Shown one piece after another: positions 9,029 through 16,878 of a DNA stretch of 64,000 bases (the stretch's first letter is position 1; each line of letters begins with the position of its first letter). The stretch comes from M3007 sp031425035 (GTDB taxonomy: Bacteria; Bacteroidota; Bacteroidia; Chitinophagales; Saprospiraceae). The notes below the pieces were generated by a model. That model made no database searches and was not told the DNA's origin. It saw only the letters and a program-made list of their open reading frames with translations. Location of the stretch: assembly GCA_031425035.1 (NCBI GenBank), contig JANPIN010000103.1, forward strand, positions 62,001 to 126,000, read 5' to 3'. The position numbers were made by a program, and so were the translations under genes.

Positions 9029-9373
9029 TCACCCCCCCGCCTTCTTCACATTCTTATATCCCTCCGCCAGCAGTAATTGCAGCACTTTATCGCGATGATC
9101 GCCCTGCACGATGATGATGCCGTCTTTGGCACTCCCACCCGCCGCGCATTTATTTTTGATCAGTTTGGAAAGTTCCAGCAGGCGATCTTCCGGTCCGACA
9201 AAACCTTTGACCACGGTGGATTCCTTACCGCCCCGGCCACGTTCCAGCCAGACCCGCAGCACCTGTTTGTCCATACCCGGCTCGGGTGTCGGCTCGTCGT
9301 TCTCGGTTAATTGAAAGTCCGGATTAGTAGAAAAAACCAGTCCGCCGAAACTCTGCTTTTTATTTTTACTCAT
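9029..9373 (-). CDS. SUI1/eIF1-like translation factor (YciH family)
   Basis: This small cytoplasmic protein of 114 residues is related to eukaryotic initiation factor eIF1. The SUI1 fold covers the last 80 residues: VLRVWLERGRGGKESTVVKG, then LSKLIKNKCAAGGSAKDGI and IIVQGDHRDKVLQLL. It contains the glycine-rich GRGGK and the CAAGGSAKDG loop diagnostic of YciH. I chose the ATG at 9373 (MSKNKKQSFGG); a TTG two codons upstream is unlikely. It may influence start-codon selection or be a weak RNA-binding factor. Confidence 0.9.
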   Translation of the reverse strand: MSKNKKQSFGGLVFSTNPDFQLTENDEPTPEPGMDKQVLRVWLERGRGGKESTVVKGFVGPEDRLLELSKLIKNKCAAGGSAKDGIIIVQGDHRDKVLQLLLAEGYKNVKKAGG

Positions 9374-9459
9374 GGCCAATTAGACATTACCTTAAACTTT
9401 AGACGCGAGACGCTGTAAACAAATCATCCGTTCCATGTCCAGAGTCTAACGTCAAAAAA

Positions 9460-10419
9460 TCAATTACCCGCTTCGGTTACCGTTTCAACGGCCAGCGGGA
9501 CCAGAATGCGTAAAGCTTTGGGTTTTATTTCAAAAATCAGCGGATCGTCCATCATGGTGCCTTCGCCGTCGAGGTGTACATAATTTTCCCCATCGCTGGT
9601 AATGCGCACCCGTTTGGTCGTATAATGATCCACAAAATCCGCATCGTAAATATGGCCGGTCAACGTAGACGGCAGGGCCGCAAAATACTGCCAGCGCGGG
9701 GCATCTTTCAGGATGACCACTTCGAAAAAGCCGTCGTCCATCAGGGCATCCGGCGCTATTTTCACATTATAGCCGTACATCGGGCCATTCGCTACCGATA
9801 TAGCGAAACATTTTTCGGTCACCGTACAATCATCCATTTCGATGGTGCACATCCGCGGTTCGTAGGTCAGTCCGGCCTCCACTGATTTAAGGAAATACGG
9901 AATAAAACCGCGCCAGGGGCTGCCTTTCATGCGCACGGACACCAGTCCATCGAAACCCAGGCCCGCCAGATTGATGAACGGCCGGCCGTTGAGCAGACCG
10001 CAGTCAATGGTTTGGACTTCGGCAGAATTGAGTTTTTGTACGGCTTGCCCCACATTACGACCATAGCCGAGGTGCATGGCCAGGCCGTTTCCCGAACCCG
10101 CCGGCACAATGCCCAGCACAATATTGGTCCCGAGCAGGGCCGCGCCGATCTCGTTCACGGAGCCGTCGCCACCCACCGCCACCACGATCTCATACTGTTC
10201 GTCGATGGCTTTTTTTACCAGTTCGGTGGCATGTCCGGGTCGCTCGGTAAACCAGATGGCATACACGAATTTGCGGTGGTCCAGGTACTTATCTACGCTT
10301 TCCCCAATGCGTTTCTGCATATTCGTGCCTGCCTTGGGATTGACAATAAAAACGATCCGTTTGGGAGCCAGCAGGTCGGCCAAAAACGCATTTTTAATTA
10401 CGGGATGTGCTTCGCGCAT
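9460..10419 (-). CDS. Diacylglycerol/sphingosine kinase family lipid kinase
   Basis: This ATP-dependent lipid kinase (DagK/YegS family) has about 319 residues. The catalytic domain is at the N terminus: IVFIVNPKAGTN, then the nucleotide-binding VVAVGGDGSVNEIGAALLG, and GIVPAGSGNGLAMHLG. The C-terminal beta-sandwich includes GLGFDGLVS and ends with the usual EIKPKALRILVP. The start was set at the ATG at 10419 (MREAHPV); an upstream TTG would add nine residues. The substrate, whether diacylglycerol, undecaprenol or sphingoid base, cannot be read from the sequence. Sphingolipids are common in this phylum. Confidence 0.88.
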   Translation of the reverse strand: MREAHPVIKNAFLADLLAPKRIVFIVNPKAGTNMQKRIGESVDKYLDHRKFVYAIWFTERPGHATELVKKAIDEQYEIVVAVGGDGSVNEIGAALLGTNIVLGIVPAGSGNGLAMHLGYGRNVGQAVQKLNSAEVQTIDCGLLNGRPFINLAGLGFDGLVSVRMKGSPWRGFIPYFLKSVEAGLTYEPRMCTIEMDDCTVTEKCFAISVANGPMYGYNVKIAPDALMDDGFFEVVILKDAPRWQYFAALPSTLTGHIYDADFVDHYTTKRVRITSDGENYVHLDGEGTMMDDPLIFEIKPKALRILVPLAVETVTEAGN

Positions 10420-10476
10420 GTGGAAAGGTAATTCTTGATCTGGCAAATGTCTTTTGGAAAAGTAGTTGGAACATCC

Positions 10477-11652
10477 TTACGTATTGTCCACTTCCAACAG
10501 GCGTTCATTGCCCATTTGCCCTTTGCGGGCATTGACGTACACCCGCATTTTTTCAATGACCTGCTGCATATCATCCGGCAGTTCGGACTCGAAGCGGACC
10601 ATTTCGCCGGTGCGTGGATGTTTGAAACCCAGCACTTTAGCGTGTAGCGCCTGACGCGGCAGCAGGGTGAGGCAGTTCTCGATGAATTGTTTGTATTTCG
10701 AGTACAACGTACCCTTCAGGATTTGATTTCCACCGTAACGCGGGTCGCCGAACAGCGTATGGCCGATGGATTTCATGTGCACGCGGATCTGGTGGGTGCG
10801 CCCCGTTTCGAGGCGGCATTCCACGAGGGTACAGTAATAAAACCGTTCCAGTACCCGCCAGTGGGTGATGGCATGTTTGCCTTCGTCGCCATCCGGAAAG
10901 ACCATGAACAGGCGGCGGTCGTTCGGATTGCGGCCAATACTGCCGTGTATGGTGCCCTGATCGCCTTTAACGTCGCCCCAAACGATCGCGTAATAACGCC
11001 GCTCGATGGTGTGGTGAAAAAACTGGTTGGCCAGGTGGGTCATGGCATAGTCGTTTTTGGCGACTACCATCAAGCCCGTTGTGTCTTTATCGATGCGGTG
11101 TACGATACCGGCGCGGTAGCTTTCGTTGCCGTCTTTCACCGGTAGCGCTTCCAGTTGGGCCTGTAAGTGAAAGGCCACGGCATTGACCAGCGTGCCGTTG
11201 GGAATACCTACGCCCGGGTGCACGGCCAGGTTATAGGGTTTGTTTACGATCAGCACGTCCTCGTCTTCGTAGGCTATATTCAGCGGAATATCCTGGGGCT
11301 TAATATCGTAGTTTTCCTCGAGGGACTTGGGCAGCACGATGGTAATGACGTTGCCCGGACGCACGCGGTAATTGGGTTTTACTTCTTGTTCATTCACCTT
11401 CACCGAGCCGGCGCGAATAGCGTTCTGCACCTTATTGCGGGAGCGGTTGGCCAGCCGGTCCATCAGGAATTTATCCAGGCGGATTAGTCCCTGACGCGGA
11501 TCGGCCACGATCTGGTGGCGTTCAAAATAATCGTCTGATGCGGGTTGATCATCACTTTCAACGGCATCATGGGGTAGTTGCGTATCGTGCACCGGCGCCT
11601 CTGACGGCTCGGGTGGGGTGGAGGCTAATATATGTTCGTGTTCCTGACTCAT
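10477..11652 (-). CDS. RluA/RluD-family pseudouridine synthase
   Basis: This enzyme converts uridine to pseudouridine in 23S rRNA or tRNA. A poorly conserved acidic lead of about 60 residues is followed by an S4 RNA-binding domain (LIRLDKFLMDRLANRSRNK then VKVNEQEVKPNYRVRPGN). The catalytic domain contains the motif GIVHRIDKDTTGLMVVAK with the catalytic aspartate, and RLETGRTHQIRVH. The ATG at 11652 (MSQEHEH) is preferred over an in-frame one 138 bases upstream, since the added peptide is Arg/Cys-rich and unlike the family. RluD, acting on 23S helix 69, is the best guess. Confidence 0.9.
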   Translation of the reverse strand: MSQEHEHILASTPPEPSEAPVHDTQLPHDAVESDDQPASDDYFERHQIVADPRQGLIRLDKFLMDRLANRSRNKVQNAIRAGSVKVNEQEVKPNYRVRPGNVITIVLPKSLEENYDIKPQDIPLNIAYEDEDVLIVNKPYNLAVHPGVGIPNGTLVNAVAFHLQAQLEALPVKDGNESYRAGIVHRIDKDTTGLMVVAKNDYAMTHLANQFFHHTIERRYYAIVWGDVKGDQGTIHGSIGRNPNDRRLFMVFPDGDEGKHAITHWRVLERFYYCTLVECRLETGRTHQIRVHMKSIGHTLFGDPRYGGNQILKGTLYSKYKQFIENCLTLLPRQALHAKVLGFKHPRTGEMVRFESELPDDMQQVIEKMRVYVNARKGQMGNERLLEVDNT

Positions 11653-11686
11653 TGCGCGGCATGGTTTTGTTCGGTAGAAATCGGCG

Positions 11687-11694
11687 CAAAGGTA
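11687..11694 (-). promoter_or_regulatory. Candidate -7 element (TACCTTTG) for the pseudouridine synthase
   Basis: On the minus strand this octamer matches the Bacteroidota -7 consensus TAnnTTTG, 35 bases before the chosen ATG. No clear TTTG is seen at the expected -33 distance, so the assignment is tentative. Confidence 0.35.
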
Positions 11695-11846
11695 GCGCTT
11701 TCTGCCCGTTACTTGCACCATTTGGCGTTCCCGACGGGTTATGCGGCGGGTCATAGTTGGCGTTTCAAGAAATGATTCGGGAAAAATCAACTTGGAACCC
11801 GCAACTTTGAACTTTCAATATTGCCATTCACCAATCAAATTTTATC

Positions 11847-12617
11847 ATGGAAAAACGAACATTTCTTAAAACCGGATTCTTCCTGGGCATTGCCGCCGCT
11901 TCCACCTCTTTTTTGGATGCCTGCAAAACGGCAGCGAAAACGACCGGCACCACGCCTACCGCACCGGTCATTCCGCCGCCTAAAATGAAACGCTCGGGCC
12001 CATTCACCCTGCCGCCATTGGGTTATGATCCCGGCGCTCTGGAGCCGCATATTGATAAAATGACCATGGAAATCCACCATGACCGCCACCACGCGACCTA
12101 TGTCAAAAATCTGAACGACCTGGTTAAAGACACGAAATACGCCGATTACGAGCTGGAGGACATCGTGAGCCGTATTTCCACTTCGGACGAAGACAAGAAG
12201 ATCCGCAACAATGCCGGTGGCCACTGGAACCACACTTTTTTCTGGCAGACCATTGCACCCGGTGGCGGTAATGTCCCCGACGGCGCTTTGCTGGCGGCTA
12301 TAAATGGTACGTTCGGCTCCGTCGATAAGTTTAAGGAACAGTTCACAGAAGCCTCCAAAGGCGTTTTCGGTTCCGGCTGGGCCTGGTTATGCCTGGGTAA
12401 AGACAAAAAGCTCTTCATCAGCAGCACGCCGAATCAGGACAACCCCATGATGCTGCAAATCGCTAAACAAACCGGCACGCCCCTGATCGGCCTCGACGTC
12501 TGGGAACACGCTTATTACCTGAAATACCAGAACAAACGCCCGGACTATATCACCGCCTTTTATAATGTGGTGAACTGGAAGGTAGCGGGCAGCCGGTATG
12601 AGAAGGCCATGGGGTAA
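11847..12617 (+). CDS. Exported Fe/Mn superoxide dismutase, probable lipoprotein
   Basis: This 256-residue enzyme dismutes superoxide to oxygen and peroxide. The mature domain starts near residue 50 (GPFTLPPLGYDPGALEPHID). It has all the iron/manganese ligands: the first His in MEIHHDRHHATYVKNL, the second His in GGHWNHTFFW, and Asp and His in LDVWEHAYYLKYQNKR. Unusually, the N terminus MEKRTFLKTGFFLGIAAAS ends in a lipobox-like FLDAC (cysteine 26) with a twin-residue KR start. It is therefore likely exported and lipid-anchored. A proline/threonine linker follows. Metal choice is uncertain. Confidence 0.92.
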   Translation: MEKRTFLKTGFFLGIAAASTSFLDACKTAAKTTGTTPTAPVIPPPKMKRSGPFTLPPLGYDPGALEPHIDKMTMEIHHDRHHATYVKNLNDLVKDTKYADYELEDIVSRISTSDEDKKIRNNAGGHWNHTFFWQTIAPGGGNVPDGALLAAINGTFGSVDKFKEQFTEASKGVFGSGWAWLCLGKDKKLFISSTPNQDNPMMLQIAKQTGTPLIGLDVWEHAYYLKYQNKRPDYITAFYNVVNWKVAGSRYEKAMG

Positions 12618-12810
12618 GTTGTTAATGGTTATTGGTATATTGGTTATTGGGGTGGGGTAGGGATGAATGAGATTATTTCGGAGCATCCGTAAACTTTCCG
12701 CCAGTGTTCCAGTTAGGGGCATCAGTCTTTCCAGATTGATGCCCCTAAATTATGCATTCGGTCTACATTTACCCCCCAATAGCGAATAACCAATAAACAA
12801 TAACCATTCG
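12618..12810. repeat. Mirrored pair of short-word repeat arrays
   Basis: Words such as GGTTATTGG are repeated at 12,622-12,652. Their inverse (CCAATAGCGAATAACCAATA and similar) is repeated at 12,776-12,808, with a spacer of about 120 bases holding the sod terminator. The two arrays could pair into a long imperfect stem. Confidence 0.55.
12713..12748 (+). terminator. Hairpin terminator after the superoxide dismutase gene
   Basis: A perfect 12-bp stem (TTAGGGGCATCA with its inverse) closes a 12-base loop and is followed by AATTATG. The T-tract is weak, so termination may be partial. Confidence 0.55.
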
Positions 12811-13950
12811 ATGGATTTAAAGAAAATACCTGCGCCGTGTTTCGTACTTGAAGAAAACCTGTTGCGCCGCAACTTGTCGCTCATCGACGGGGTCCAAAAG
12901 GCAGCGGACGTGACCATTATCCTGGCTTTCAAGGGCTTTGCCATGTGGAGCGCCTTTCCCATCGTTCGCGAATATTTATCGGGGGCAACCGCGTCTTCCC
13001 TGAACGAGGCGCGTTTGTGTTTTGAAGAAATGGGCACCCGCGCCCATACGTATGCTGTGGCCTATGCACCCCGGGATTTTGGGAAAATACTGGGGTATTC
13101 CAGCCATATAACTTTTAATTCGCTCTCGCAGTACAAGCGTTTCCGGGCGAAAGTGGCAGCGCATCCCGGCCAGGTCAGTCCCGGCATTCGCGTCAATCCG
13201 GGCTGGTCGCCGGTGGGTACGGCGCTGTATAATCCCGCTTCGCCCGGTTCCCGACTCGGAGAGCCCGTCGAGAATTTCAAAGGGCAGTTGCCCGAAGGCA
13301 TCGAAGGTTTACACTTTCATACGCTGTGTGAAAGCAGCAGTTATGACCTGGAAAAAACACTGGGTTATTTCGAGGAACAGTTCGGCGCTTTTTTACCCAA
13401 CATCAAGTGGGTCAACTTTGGCGGCGGCCACCTGATGACCCGGGCCGGTTACGACGTAGAACACCTGGTCAGCACGCTAAAAGCTTTTAAAGCCCGACAT
13501 CCCCATTTGCAGGTCATTCTGGAACCCGGTAGTGCCATCGCCTGGGAAACCGGTGTGTTGGTCGCCACGGTGCTGGACGTGGTCAAGAACAAAAGGGTGA
13601 AAACGGCGATCCTGGACGTGTCTTTTACCGCCCACATGCCCGATACCCTGGAAATGCCCTACCGGCCACGCGTACGCGGTGCTTCCGCCGAGCCGGTAGC
13701 CGGACAACAACAGTACCGCCTGGGTGGAGTGAGTTGCCTGAGCGGTGATTTTCTGGAAGAATATTCCTTCGAACAGCCCTTGAAACTAGGTCAAAAGGTC
13801 GTTTTTGAAGATATGATCCACTATACCATGGTCAAAACCAGCACTTTCAACGGGGTAACCCATCCGAGTATCGCCATCCTGCGCCCCGACGGCCGGTTGG
13901 ATGTGGTACGCCGTTTCGGTTACCGCGACTACCGCAACCGGCTTAGCTAG
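12811..13950 (+). CDS. nspC: Carboxynorspermidine decarboxylase
   Basis: NspC is a PLP enzyme of the alanine-racemase/ornithine-decarboxylase fold. It removes CO2 from carboxynorspermidine or carboxyspermidine to give norspermidine or spermidine. The 379-residue length is typical. The PLP lysine lies in IILAFKGFAMWSAF; the phosphate-binding and substrate regions include GIRVNPGWSPVGTALYNPA, GLHFHTLCESS, WVNFGGGHLMTRAGYD and EPGSAIAWETGVLVATVLD. The C-terminal partner-site Cys/Asp region is GGVSCLSGDFLEEY. The usual partner, carboxynorspermidine synthase, is not in view. It stands alone between repeat-bearing intergenic stretches. Confidence 0.93.
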   Translation: MDLKKIPAPCFVLEENLLRRNLSLIDGVQKAADVTIILAFKGFAMWSAFPIVREYLSGATASSLNEARLCFEEMGTRAHTYAVAYAPRDFGKILGYSSHITFNSLSQYKRFRAKVAAHPGQVSPGIRVNPGWSPVGTALYNPASPGSRLGEPVENFKGQLPEGIEGLHFHTLCESSSYDLEKTLGYFEEQFGAFLPNIKWVNFGGGHLMTRAGYDVEHLVSTLKAFKARHPHLQVILEPGSAIAWETGVLVATVLDVVKNKRVKTAILDVSFTAHMPDTLEMPYRPRVRGASAEPVAGQQQYRLGGVSCLSGDFLEEYSFEQPLKLGQKVVFEDMIHYTMVKTSTFNGVTHPSIAILRPDGRLDVVRRFGYRDYRNRLS

Positions 13951-13961
13951 CGGGGCTGGCT

Positions 13962-14063
13962 CCGTACCGCGGACTTTTAGTCCGCGATTTTGGCGCGTAG
14001 CGAAAAAATGGGAAGGCCCGCTACGAGCGCAGCCGGACTAAAACTCCGGCGTACGGGACCCTA
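13962..14063. repeat. REP-like element with inverted ends
   Basis: The element starts with a hairpin GTACCGCGGAC-TTTTAGTCCGCG and ends with its counterpart CCGGACTAAAACTCCGGCGTAC. The two ends are imperfect inverted copies of each other, each self-complementary. It fills the nspC-lipB gap and looks like a dispersed non-coding repeat rather than a terminator. Confidence 0.6.
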
Positions 14064-14097
14064 AAAACCAAAATTGTCCAACGTTGTTTTAACCACT

Positions 14098-14844
14098 ATG
14101 CAGACACTGCAACTTCGTGATCTGGGGCTGGCGGACTACCGCCAAACGTGGGACTATCAGACCTCGTTACTCCGTGCATTGGTAGATAACAAGCTGGCCA
14201 ATCGCACCTTAGCCCCGCAAACCTATGCGCAGGCGCATCAACTACTGCTGGTGGAACATCCGCCCGTCTATACGCTGGGCAAAAGCGGTTCCATGGATCA
14301 TCTGCTGCTCAGCGAAGCCGAATTACTAGCCCGCGGCATTCAGTTTTTTCCCATCAACCGGGGCGGCGATATTACTTTTCACGGACCCGGGCAGCTGGTG
14401 GGTTACCCCATTATGGACCTCGAATGTTTTTTTACCGACGTCCACCGCTACGTGCGTAATATTGAGGAAGTCATCATTCGTACCCTGTCTGATTTCGGGC
14501 TGCATGGTTACCGCATCAAGGAATATACCGGCGTCTGGGTGGGCGGCGAGGCGGGTCGTCAGCAGCGCAAGATCTGTGCGATTGGGGTGCACCTGAGTCG
14601 CTGGGTGACGCTGCATGGCTGGGCCTTCAACGTGAATACCGACCTGCAGTATTTTGATTATATTGTGCCTTGCGGTATTACAGACGATGATAAAACCGTC
14701 ACTTCGATGGCCGTAGAACTGGGTCACCCGGTGAGTATGGACGCGGTGAAAGCAAGTTTGAAGCGGCATTTCGCCGATGTTTTTGCCTGTTTATTGATTG
14801 ATACACCCATTACGCAGCCCGAACCGGTTGCCACAGCTGAGTAA
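14098..14844 (+). CDS. lipB: Octanoyl-[acyl-carrier-protein]:protein N-octanoyltransferase
   Basis: LipB moves the octanoyl group from acyl-carrier protein to lipoyl domains, the first step of de novo lipoate attachment. The 248-residue protein has the family blocks LLLVEHPPVYTLGKSG, INRGGDITFHGPGQLVGYPI, EEVIIRTLSDFGLHGYR, YTGVWV and the lysine-containing KICAIGVHLSRWVTLHG. The catalytic cysteine lies in IVPCGITDDDKTVTSM. I used the ATG at 14098; a TTG 24 bases upstream lies close to the repeat and is less likely. The next gene starts 2 bases after the stop. Confidence 0.95.
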   Translation: MQTLQLRDLGLADYRQTWDYQTSLLRALVDNKLANRTLAPQTYAQAHQLLLVEHPPVYTLGKSGSMDHLLLSEAELLARGIQFFPINRGGDITFHGPGQLVGYPIMDLECFFTDVHRYVRNIEEVIIRTLSDFGLHGYRIKEYTGVWVGGEAGRQQRKICAIGVHLSRWVTLHGWAFNVNTDLQYFDYIVPCGITDDDKTVTSMAVELGHPVSMDAVKASLKRHFADVFACLLIDTPITQPEPVATAE

Positions 14845-14846
14845 TT

Positions 14847-15257
14847 ATGAAAAAGGATATTCCAATTCAAAAAGTCGAAGATCTGGCCATCGCCATCGTC
14901 CCGCGTCAGGCGGATGAAGAGGACCACGAGTACTTCTGGGACGCTTATTTGATCAACCTCAAGGAAGAAACTATCCGTTCCGTGCTGATCAATTCCCGGG
15001 GCTATGGCGAGATTAACGGCGAACCACGCAAGACCACCACGCTGCGGTATTTCTGGGAGACCATTGGCCCGCTGGAACTGGTTAAAATCGAGCCCGTGCC
15101 CAGAGACGTGATGGCCCTGGCCAACGAGTACTGGGTCAGTTTTTCCTATAACGACTACCTCTACGATAAAAAATACGTCTTCGTCCCAGGCAGTCTGGAG
15201 GAGATGAATTTCACCGAAATTCCATTTTTGAACCGTAAAGGGGTAATGATTAGGTAG
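14847..15257 (+). CDS. Conserved protein of unknown function, co-transcribed with lipB
   Basis: This 136-residue soluble acidic protein has no signal peptide or membrane helix. It alternates strands and short helices, with a tryptophan/tyrosine-rich core (EYFWDAYLINLKEETIRSVL, then TLRYFWETIGPLELVKIEP and YWVSFSYNDYLYDKKYVF). I recall similar proteins in other Bacteroidota but no assigned function. Its start codon lies 2 bases after lipB, so it is part of that operon. A link to lipoate metabolism is only positional. Confidence 0.75.
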   Translation: MKKDIPIQKVEDLAIAIVPRQADEEDHEYFWDAYLINLKEETIRSVLINSRGYGEINGEPRKTTTLRYFWETIGPLELVKIEPVPRDVMALANEYWVSFSYNDYLYDKKYVFVPGSLEEMNFTEIPFLNRKGVMIR

Positions 15258-15484
15258 GTGACAGGAGTTAGGAGAAAGGAGACAGGAGGCAGGGGTTAGG
15301 AGACAGGTCAGGAAGCCTGGTATTGTTAAGTACAAATGGCTTTTAATTCACAATTCCTCCGCTTGTTTCCCAACTCATAACTCTGTCTTCCCTGCCCCCT
15401 GTCACCTAACTCTTGCCTCCTGTCACCTAACTCCTGCCCCCTGTCACCTAACTCCTGCCTCCTGTCACCTAACTCCTGTCACCT
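15258..15484. repeat. Mirrored minisatellite of CCTGTCACCTAACTCCTG words
   Basis: The left part repeats purine-rich words (GGTGACAGGAGTTAGGAG and variants). The right part (15,392-15,483) repeats the inverse, CCTGTCACCTAACTCCTGCC, four or five times with few changes. The arms flank a spacer of about 90 bases with no coding signal. A one-sided relative (CTGCCACCTGTCTCCTG) occurs at 8,999-9,030. Confidence 0.7.
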
Positions 15485-15943
15485 ATGTCCACCATCCCTT
15501 TCATGCAACGCAATTTTTCTCCCATCCTGCAGACCGGGCTGGTTTTCAGTGGGGCGGTGCTCCTCATGGCCTTCGGCTGGCTGCTGACGGTGTCGGGTAT
15601 ATTCCCGGTCGAGCGTTTGTTCGCCTGGTCCATTGGGGCGGCGTTCATGCTGTTTTTCGCCATGTTCAACAGCCTGTTGAGTCTGCGGGCGGACAATTTT
15701 GCCAAGTACTGGGGCGCTTCGATGTACAGTTTCATTGCGCTGGCGTTTAGTACGAGTGGCGCAGCGTGGTTGTTCTCGGGCGTACCGATCGGTGAGGCCG
15801 AATCGTACCGCTGGATTTACATCGTGATCACTTTCGGTTTTCTGGTTTTTTTGTCCATGGTCAATTTCATGAAAATCATCGTGCGGTTCGCCGAACGGGA
15901 AGAGTGGAACGCTCCGCGGACGCGCGACCGCAAACGGAAGTAA
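15485..15943 (+). CDS. Four-helix membrane protein of unknown function
   Basis: This 152-residue protein has four hydrophobic segments at roughly residues 15-37, 43-63, 78-99 and 107-128. A strongly basic cytoplasmic tail (RDRKRK) indicates a cytoplasmic C terminus. It looks like a small conserved inner-membrane protein of the phylum; no motif points to transport or catalysis. The ATG lies at the very edge of the minisatellite, whose last bases form its leader. Confidence 0.7.
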   Translation: MSTIPFMQRNFSPILQTGLVFSGAVLLMAFGWLLTVSGIFPVERLFAWSIGAAFMLFFAMFNSLLSLRADNFAKYWGASMYSFIALAFSTSGAAWLFSGVPIGEAESYRWIYIVITFGFLVFLSMVNFMKIIVRFAEREEWNAPRTRDRKRK

Positions 15944-16065
15944 AACGTTACCGGTGCACAGCTCTAAACTGGTATGCGCATGGCTATAAATGGCCGGCTA
16001 AAAATCTGTCGCCCGTCCCGATGCGTATGTGTATTGCTTTTTCAATGTTGTAAAACCGTTTCTCA

Positions 16066-16620
16066 ATGAAATACCTGTCAATTTTTGTGGTGCTGCTGGC
16101 CTGTAATGCCAAGCCGCAGCCAACTACTAATGCGGAACCCATGTCGGGCAATGCCCAGACCGTGGCTTCTACCTCTACTGTACGTACCGATACCCTAGTG
16201 CCGCCGCAGTACGATCCATCCGGCAAACTCCTTCGGGTAGAAAAAACGAAAGATCAGTGGAAAAATCAACTGACGGCCGAGGAATTCACCGTGCTGCGTC
16301 AGGAAGGCACCGAACGGTCCGGCACTGGCGATCTGCTGAACGTACACGATCGCGGGACTTTCATTTGCGCGGGTTGCGGGTTGCCACTGTTCAGCTCGGA
16401 TACCAAATTTGAATCCGGCACCGGATGGCCTTCCTTTTATCAACCGCTGGATGCTACATACGTGCAGGTCGGTACCGACAACTCCCATGGTATGAGCCGG
16501 GACGAAGTCGAGTGCGCACGTTGCGGCGGACATTTGGGACATGTATTTAATGATGGCCCTCAACCGACCGGTCTGCGTTACTGCATGAATTCGGTGTCGA
16601 TGAATTTTGTGAAGCAATAA
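16066..16620 (+). CDS. msrB: Peptide-methionine (R)-S-oxide reductase, exported lipoprotein form
   Basis: MsrB reduces methionine-R-sulfoxide in damaged proteins. The protein begins with a very short lipoprotein signal (MKYLSIFVVLLAC, lipid cysteine 13) and a Thr/Pro-rich linker to about residue 60. The SelR domain follows, with two zinc CxxC pairs (CAGC and CARC) and the blocks FESGTGWPSFYQP and GGHLGHVFNDGPQPTGLRYC. The catalytic cysteine is residue 173 (RYCMNSVSMNF). Export to the periplasm or outer membrane fits repair of oxidised envelope proteins. Resolving thiols and the electron donor are not visible here. Confidence 0.94.
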   Translation: MKYLSIFVVLLACNAKPQPTTNAEPMSGNAQTVASTSTVRTDTLVPPQYDPSGKLLRVEKTKDQWKNQLTAEEFTVLRQEGTERSGTGDLLNVHDRGTFICAGCGLPLFSSDTKFESGTGWPSFYQPLDATYVQVGTDNSHGMSRDEVECARCGGHLGHVFNDGPQPTGLRYCMNSVSMNFVKQ

Positions 16621-16621
16621 T

Positions 16622-16815
16622 GTGGTCCGACGACTTTTTTGTCGTCTGACACTCCACAATCACGTGGTCCGACGACTTTTTTGTCGTCTGACCACTCAAG
16701 TGAGCGACTTCATCTAGTGGTCGGACGACAAAAAAGTCGTCAGACCACATGGCGACATCCAGCCCTACAGTAAGCGTTATCTAGTGGTCGGACGACAAAA
16801 AAGTCGTCAGACCAC
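16622..16815. repeat. Four copies of a 32-bp palindromic REP-like repeat
   Basis: Copies lie at 16,622-16,650 (3' arm altered), 16,664-16,695, 16,717-16,748 and 16,784-16,815. Each has the plan GTGGTC(C/G)GACGAC-T6-GTCGTC(T/A)GACCAC. The first two copies are in one orientation and the last two are inverted. Each can form a hairpin with a T6 or A6 loop. They fill the gap between msrB and the groEL terminator. Confidence 0.8.
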
Positions 16816-16824
16816 TAAAAACAA

Positions 16825-16860
16825 GAAGGGCCCACCAACCGGTGGGCCCTTCCTTATTTT
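16825..16860. terminator. Bidirectional terminator between msrB and groEL
   Basis: A perfect 11-bp stem (AAGGGCCCACC with its inverse) closes an AACC tetraloop. T-rich sequence follows on the plus strand and, on the minus strand, CTTGTTTTTAG. It lies just past the groEL stop and also serves convergent msrB transcripts. Confidence 0.85.
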
Positions 16861-16878
16861 CAAAGCGGCGGACATGAA

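Noticed and set aside
8999..9030. CTGCCACCTGTCTCCTG repeats as part of a mirrored array
   Set aside because: Only one side of the array is present here, so it was not listed as a mirrored locus.
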